The notes under the pieces are model-generated. The model searched no databases. It worked only from the letters and a program-made list of their open reading frames with translations, and was not told the DNA's origin. A program made the translations under genes and the position numbers. Below, in pieces: positions 59,316 through 64,000 of a stretch of 64,000 bases of DNA (position 1 is its first letter; each line of letters opens with the position of its first letter). The stretch comes from a bacterium (GTDB lineage Bacteria; Oederibacteriota; JAAXVQ01; JAUVAV01), in NCBI GenBank assembly GCA_021108215.1, contig JAIORK010000055.1:1-64000 (forward strand). The letters are read 5' to 3'.

Positions 59316-60737
59316 TTATAAAACAAATGCCGCAGCGATACGTGCCATCTCAACAAACGGTCCCGGATAGATGCCCAGAAGCAAAATACCGATGACTGTC
59401 ACTGCCAGCACAATTGCCAAAGGCGCGGGGACTTCCCATGGACCGGCGGCATTTGCAGCCGGCGGCGTTATATAAACCGCACGCACGACGCGCAAATAAT
59501 AATAGAGTGACAGTGCTGAATTGAGCACTGCCAACACCACCAGCCAAACAAAGCCTTGACCATACACTGCTGCAAAAAGATAAAATTTAGCTGTAAAACC
59601 TGCCAGGGGAGGTATCCCCGCCAGGGATAGAAGCGCCAGCATCATAATCAGCCCCAGCTGCGGCGACACTTGCGCCAACCCATTGAAGGCGGAAATATCA
59701 CAAGATCCAGTGTGACGCTCAACTGCGATCACCACTGCAAACACCGCTAAATTGGTAAACAAATAGGCTGCCAGATAATACAGCATTGAAGAAATTCCCA
59801 TCACCTCAAAGGCGACCAATCCCATGATCAAATAGCCTGCTTGCGCAATTGCCGAATAGGCCAACATGCGCTTAATATTTTTTTGCGGAATCGCAGCAAA
59901 ATTTCCCAACAACATGGTTGCCGCTGATAAAACCGCCAAAAAACTTCCCCATGTCTCCTGAACAGCTGAAAAAGCACCTGCCAAAATCCGGACCGCCAAA
60001 ATCAGCCCGGCAGTCTTACCGGCAACCGACATAAACATGGTCACCGGTGTGGGTGCGCCCTCATAGGCATCCGGCACCCACATATGAAACGGCACCAGTC
60101 CGATTTTAAATCCCAGTCCAGCCAGCATAAGCAGCAGGCCTGTCAAAACAACCGGAGAATCAAAACACGCTGCGACGGTCTCTCGCAACACATCCAATGT
60201 GGTTGCGCCGGTGATGGCATAGACCAATGAAAACCCAAAAATAAAAACTGCCGAACCCAGCGCCGCCAGAATTAAATATTTCAGCCCACCTTCCGCTGAC
60301 CGGGCATCCTGAGGGCAATAGGCTGTCAGCAAGACCAGAGGAAATGTCGCCAATTCAAGCCCAACATACAATAAGACCAGCTCCGTGCCTGATGCCAAAA
60401 AGAGCATGCCCAAGGTGGAAGCCAGCAATAATACAAAAAATTCACCCAGCGGTCTTTTCCAAACCAGGTCAAAATCCCAGGCACATAAAATCACCAGGGC
60501 GGCGGTTCCCAAAATAATCGCTTTTATGTACCGGCCGATGCCGTCCAAAACAAAAGCCTGCTGAAAACCACCCAAAGGCGCCCACCATAAACTTGCCAGC
60601 GCCAACACTGTCCCGAGCAATGCCGTCACGGACAGCCACTTACGCTGACCTGATTTCACCATCAGATCTAAAACCAAGAGAACCGCCATGGTGATTGCAA
60701 TAATTATTTCAGGTTGAAGATGGTACCAGTTCATCAT
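59316..60737 (-). CDS. nuoN: NADH-quinone oxidoreductase subunit N
   Basis: Antiporter-like membrane subunit of complex I, about 14 helices, 473 residues. The key charged helix segments are visible: VGLELATFPLVLL (Glu in TM5), GLKYLILAALGSAVFIFG (Lys in TM7), VPFHMWVPDAYEGAPTPVT, and NIKRMLAYSAIAQAGY (Lys/Arg in TM8 region). It overlaps the nuoM stop by 4 bp and is the last gene of the operon, the standard L-M-N order. Confidence 0.94.
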   Translation of the reverse strand: MMNWYHLQPEIIIAITMAVLLVLDLMVKSGQRKWLSVTALLGTVLALASLWWAPLGGFQQAFVLDGIGRYIKAIILGTAALVILCAWDFDLVWKRPLGEFFVLLLASTLGMLFLASGTELVLLYVGLELATFPLVLLTAYCPQDARSAEGGLKYLILAALGSAVFIFGFSLVYAITGATTLDVLRETVAACFDSPVVLTGLLLMLAGLGFKIGLVPFHMWVPDAYEGAPTPVTMFMSVAGKTAGLILAVRILAGAFSAVQETWGSFLAVLSAATMLLGNFAAIPQKNIKRMLAYSAIAQAGYLIMGLVAFEVMGISSMLYYLAAYLFTNLAVFAVVIAVERHTGSCDISAFNGLAQVSPQLGLIMMLALLSLAGIPPLAGFTAKFYLFAAVYGQGFVWLVVLAVLNSALSLYYYLRVVRAVYITPPAANAAGPWEVPAPLAIVLAVTVIGILLLGIYPGPFVEMARIAAAFVL

Positions 60738-62194
60738 TGAACAGCTCCCAACAGCGCATGAATCGGCTCAATACTCAAATTAATAAATTGAATCAATACT
60801 TTCGGGTAAATCCCCACCGCGAGCAACACCAACATTAAAATACTCAGACAAAGTTTTTCAATAAAATTAGCATCCGAAATGATTGCAAAGGCGGTTTTTT
60901 CAGGTCCAAAAAATATTTTCTGGACAACCCGCAACACATAAATGGCCGTAAATAAAATACCGGTTACTGCAATAACAGTTAAGATGGGTCTTACTTGAAA
61001 CGCGCCCAGAAAAACCAGCAACTCAGCGACAAATCCGGAAAATCCGGGCAACCCGAGGGAAACCAACCCGCCGACAGTAAATGCCATGGCTAAAAAAGGC
61101 ATTTTTTTTGCCAATCCGCCCATCTCGGGAATAATTCGCGTATGGGTCCTGCCATAAACCATCCCCACCAGGGCGAAGAAAAGACCGGTCATAATGCCGT
61201 GGGAAAACATCTGCAAAACCGCACCATTTAAAGCAATGGGATGAAGTGTGCAAATACCCAGCAAAACAATCCCCATGTGCGAGACCGACGAATAGGCAAT
61301 CACATATTTAAGATCGGTTTGGGCCATAGCCACCATGGCACCGTAAACAATATTAACCAAGGTAAACAGCGCCAAATAGGGTGCCCAAAAACTCGCCCCA
61401 ATGGGCAGCAATTCAATCCCAATACGGATAATACCAAAAGCCCCCAGCTTCATCAGAACGCCGGCATGCAGCATGGAAACCGCTGTTGGTGCCGAAGCAT
61501 GTCCGTCCGGCGACCAAGTATGAAAAGGCCAAAATCCTGCCAGTATTCCGAAACCCAAAAACAGGACCGGGAAAACTATTTTTTGAAACCCGGGTGTAAA
61601 CATTTTTTGAGCAATTATCTCAAGATGAAAATTCTGAACAGCGCCGCTAAAATACAGCGCAAGGATTCCCACCAGCATCAGTGCGCTCCCCAGCATCAAA
61701 TAAAGCGTCAGCTTCATGGCGGAGTACTCTTTTTTTCCGGTCCCCCAAATGCCGATCAACAGATACATCGGCAATACTGCGATCTCGTAAAAAAGGAAGA
61801 AAAGAAACAAATCACGGGAAATAAACACGCCGAACACGCCGGTGACCAATACCAACAGAAATGCAAAAAATTCCTGAGGCCGGTTGTCGACTTCCCAGGA
61901 TGCCAAAACACCGGTAAAAATAATAATCGCAGTTAAAATGACCATGACAAGTCCCATGCCGTCTACTGCCAGGGCATATTGAATCCCGATGGAAGGAATC
62001 AATGGCATGGTCACCGCAAGCTGATAACCGCCGGCAGCACCATCAAAACGCATCACCAATAGGGTTGTCAGTATCACCGCCAGCACGGTTCCGGCCAGCG
62101 CTGCCCAACGGGGCCAGGTCGTGCGTTCACGCGGCAAAAACATGATCACCAGCGCCGTCACCAGCGGTGTGGCCAAAATACTTGATAACAACAT
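60734..62194 (-). CDS. nuoM: NADH-quinone oxidoreductase subunit M
   Basis: Antiporter-like complex I subunit. DLFLFFLFYEIAVLPMYLLI carries the conserved TM5 Glu; MKLTLYLMLGSALML the TM7 Lys; FWPFHTWSPDGHASAPTAVS and DLKYVIAYSSVSHMG follow. The usual HxWLPDAHxEAPT is HTWSPDGHASAPT here: the Leu and the acidic residue are replaced. Start at ATG 62194, since AAGGAG lies 8 nt upstream and would overlap the GTG at 62203; 486 residues. Confidence 0.94.
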   Translation of the reverse strand: MLLSSILATPLVTALVIMFLPRERTTWPRWAALAGTVLAVILTTLLVMRFDGAAGGYQLAVTMPLIPSIGIQYALAVDGMGLVMVILTAIIIFTGVLASWEVDNRPQEFFAFLLVLVTGVFGVFISRDLFLFFLFYEIAVLPMYLLIGIWGTGKKEYSAMKLTLYLMLGSALMLVGILALYFSGAVQNFHLEIIAQKMFTPGFQKIVFPVLFLGFGILAGFWPFHTWSPDGHASAPTAVSMLHAGVLMKLGAFGIIRIGIELLPIGASFWAPYLALFTLVNIVYGAMVAMAQTDLKYVIAYSSVSHMGIVLLGICTLHPIALNGAVLQMFSHGIMTGLFFALVGMVYGRTHTRIIPEMGGLAKKMPFLAMAFTVGGLVSLGLPGFSGFVAELLVFLGAFQVRPILTVIAVTGILFTAIYVLRVVQKIFFGPEKTAFAIISDANFIEKLCLSILMLVLLAVGIYPKVLIQFINLSIEPIHALLGAVQ

Positions 62195-62206
62195 GAAAAA
62201 CACTCC

Positions 62207-62407
62207 TTATCGTGCTAGTGCGAACACGATGGACGTAAGTCCATCGATGAAGCAAGTAAAAATATCGCCGAAGGTGGAGCACCGAATATGGTTTTTAACT
62301 ACTCGGTGCGACATCCTGCCATGCTCTAGGCAGGGCGAACATCTCTCGACAAAAATACCACGGACAGCCTGCCCGGCGTATGCCGGGTAAATCCGTGAAT
62401 TTTTATA
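62207..62407 (-). repeat. Modular hairpin repeat, full-length copy 2, inside the nuo operon
   Basis: In the nuoL-nuoM gap and in sense orientation with the nuo transcript. Blocks identical to the 9.6-kb copy: GTCGAGAGATGTTCGCCCTG, GGCAGGATGTCGCACCGA, TTCGGTGCTCCACCTTC. Loops differ in sequence and length. The CGATGGAC/GTCCATCG hairpin has a simple TTAC loop here, whereas the GCCGGG module sits in the first hairpin instead. The element ends within the AAGGAG ribosome site of nuoM. Confidence 0.8.
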
Positions 62408-62418
62408 GAATGGTACCT

Positions 62419-63999
62419 TTACAGCAAAAACGCCATGACATCGTCATTGGCAATCAGCAAGGTAACGATCATCACAATCAATCCGACAAAAAACGCCAGC
62501 AAATAGGCATGCAGTCGTCCTACTTGCAACCGGCGCATACCTTCGCCGCCAACCCGGCAGAGCCAGGCTAAACCATCCACCGCGCCGTCAATAATGTGCC
62601 GGTCAAACCAAGCCAGCCCTTCCGAAAGGGCAAACAGCACATAGCGGACAAAAAAAGCATATAGTTCATCAATATAATATTTGTTGCCAATCAACCGGTG
62701 CCAAAAAGAAAATCGCCGCTCCAAAAGTGCAGCTGACACCGCTTTTTGCGCATAAACAATATAGGCCCAACCAAAACCAAGGACCGCAGCTAAAAAAGCA
62801 AACATGGGAATCAAACGGTTATGATGGCTCGCTGTTTCTTGAACAGCCCCAAAGGCATGCGCGATAAAACGACTAAAGCTGTTGTGGAAAAATCCCAAAC
62901 CAATAGAAAGCAATGCCAAAAAAATAAGCGGTACTGTCATATTGGGGGGGGATTCATGTCCGCGATGCCCATGCGACGGTTGACCGGCAAAAACAATAAA
63001 AAACATCCGGAAAATATAGAAACTGGTCAACAACGCAGTCACCAGACCAATCACCAACAAATCCATGCGCCCGGCATCAAACGCGGCAAACAAAATAGCG
63101 TCCTTGCTAAAAAAACCGGAAAAAGGAAAAACACCTGCCAATGCCAATGAAGCAACCAACATGGTTGTCCCGGTAATTCCCATCCGCCGCAGCAAACCAC
63201 CCATCTCCCAGATATTATTGGTATGCACTGCATGAATGATCGATCCGGCGCCTAAAAAAAGCAGTGCTTTGAATGCCGCATGGGTCATCAAATGAAACAA
63301 GCCGGCACTGTAACCGCCGCACCCCAGGGCCATCATCATATACCCCAGTTGTGAAATCGTGGAAAATGCCAAAATACGTTTGATGTCATTTTGTACACAG
63401 CCGATGCTGGCGGAAAAAATCGCGGTAAAGCCTCCCACATAAGCGATCACCAGCATCGCTGTTTCAGACGCCTGAAAAACCGGATAGACCCGCGCCACAA
63501 AAAAAACACCGGCCGCCACCATCGTTGCTGCATGAATCAACGCAGAAACCGGTGTCGGACCTTCCATGGCATCCGGCAGCCAAACATGCAGAGGAAATTG
63601 TGCACTCTTGCCGGCCGCGCCTGCAAAAATAAGCAATGCCAGCAGGGTTGCCATGCCACCGCTTAACTTCCCCGCTGTTGCCGCCTGACCGATTTCAATA
63701 ACATTAAAGGTATTCAGCAGAAATCCCAGCAGCAATATTGCGATTAAAAATCCCAAATCACCAAACCGGGTCACAATAAACGCTTTTTTTCCGGCATTGG
63801 CAGCTTCGGGTTTCTGATACCAAAACCCGATCAATAAATAAGAGGAAAGACCCACCAATTCCCAGAACATATAAATCATAACCAGATTGTTGGCCATAAC
63901 CAGCCCGATCATGGAAAAGGTGAACAGCGATATATAGGAAAAATAGCGGGGTTTGTCCGGGTCCTCCGCCATATATCCCAGGGAATATATCTGCACCAT
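62419..63999 (-). CDS. nuoL: NADH-quinone oxidoreductase subunit L, 5' end beyond the window
   Basis: Partial: 526 residues of the largest antiporter-like complex I subunit; the N-terminal helices lie past the window edge. [20 protein letters not shown] has the TM5 Glu, [15 protein letters not shown] the TM7 Lys, and [38 protein letters not shown] and the C-terminal lateral-helix region with its final anchor ([19 protein letters not shown]) are complete. Precedes nuoM, separated by the hairpin repeat. Confidence 0.94.
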   Translation of the reverse strand: MVQIYSLGYMAEDPDKPRYFSYISLFTFSMIGLVMANNLVMIYMFWELVGLSSYLLIGFWYQKPEAANAGKKAFIVTRFGDLGFLIAILLLGFLLNTFNVIEIGQAATAGKLSGGMATLLALLIFAGAAGKSAQFPLHVWLPDAMEGPTPVSALIHAATMVAAGVFFVARVYPVFQASETAMLVIAYVGGFTAIFSASIGCVQNDIKRILAFSTISQLGYMMMALGCGGYSAGLFHLMTHAAFKALLFLGAGSIIHAVHTNNIWEMGGLLRRMGITGTTMLVASLALAGVFPFSGFFSKDAILFAAFDAGRMDLLVIGLVTALLTSFYIFRMFFIVFAGQPSHGHRGHESPPNMTVPLIFLALLSIGLGFFHNSFSRFIAHAFGAVQETASHHNRLIPMFAFLAAVLGFGWAYIVYAQKAVSAALLERRFSFWHRLIGNKYYIDELYAFFVRYVLFALSEGLAWFDRHIIDGAVDGLAWLCRVGGEGMRRLQVGRLHAYLLAFFVGLIVMIVTLLIANDDVMAFLL

Positions 64000-64000
64000 C

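Noticed and set aside
1-64000. CRISPR array
   Set aside because: No direct repeats of 23-40 bp at regular spacing anywhere; all repeats found are inverted or dispersed.

Overview
The window looks like chromosomal DNA of an uncultured, diderm (Gram-negative type) bacterium. Evidence for an outer membrane: a PorV/UPF0164-like barrel fused to an OmpA domain, several lipoprotein signal peptides, and secreted proteins with FlgD/T9SS-like C-termini. I cannot place the phylum from sequence alone; nothing looks proteobacterial. Genes are almost all on the minus strand, densely packed in operons, often with 4-bp stop/start overlaps and often starting at GTG or TTG behind a clear Shine-Dalgarno.

Layout, with operons read right to left on the minus strand. 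(1) 0.46-5.1 kb: cofactor operon, hypothetical-folK-deoxynucleoside kinase-panB-panC-panD-nadA. (2) 5.6-9.5 kb: lysine/diaminopimelate operon lysA-dapF-dapA-dapB. (3) 9.8-15 kb: outer-membrane-like protein, accD-folC, trpB-trpA with a terminator. (4) 15-19.3 kb: accessory zone with a receiver protein, small ORFs, one plus-strand secreted protein, a DUF2378-like gene, a decayed cupin gene and many repeats. (5) 19.3-26.5 kb: seven-gene run tmk-holB-PSP1-metG-TatD/radical SAM fusion-trpC-trpF. (6) 26.6-36.4 kb: nif3, a secreted protein, formate-THF ligase, a HEAT protein, a BioD/DRTGG protein, and a split cobalamin methionine synthase (metH plus separate reactivation protein). (7) 36.4-38 kb: AT-rich patch with a truncated winged-helix gene and a frameshifted MORN/YwqK gene. 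(8) 38-45.3 kb: dcd, pepA, a 1.4-kb gene-free AT-rich stretch, then pfkA-DUF1848-pdxA-ksgA. (9) 45.6-54.2 kb: PorV-OmpA fusion and the operon comEC-DUF192-TPR lipoprotein-divergent class III cyclase. (10) 54.5-59 kb: signalling island with a PP2C phosphatase, STAS protein, propeller lipoprotein, GHKL ATPase and DUF4325 STAS-like protein, plus a duplicated scrap of the propeller gene. (11) 59.3-64 kb: nuoL-nuoM-nuoN, with nuoL cut by the window edge.

Together the genes cover one-carbon metabolism (fhs, metH, panB, folK, folC), lysine, tryptophan, pantothenate, NAD and pyridoxal phosphate synthesis, glycolysis and a complex-I-type proton pump. The least explained content is non-coding: a modular hairpin repeat of 50-200 bp in about seven copies, whose stems change on both sides together; a family of about 130-bp inverted-repeat elements; and short repeated motifs upstream of genes. 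The best candidates for undescribed protein biology are the cyclase-like protein at 47.6-50.1 kb and the partner-switching-like island at 54.6-59 kb.
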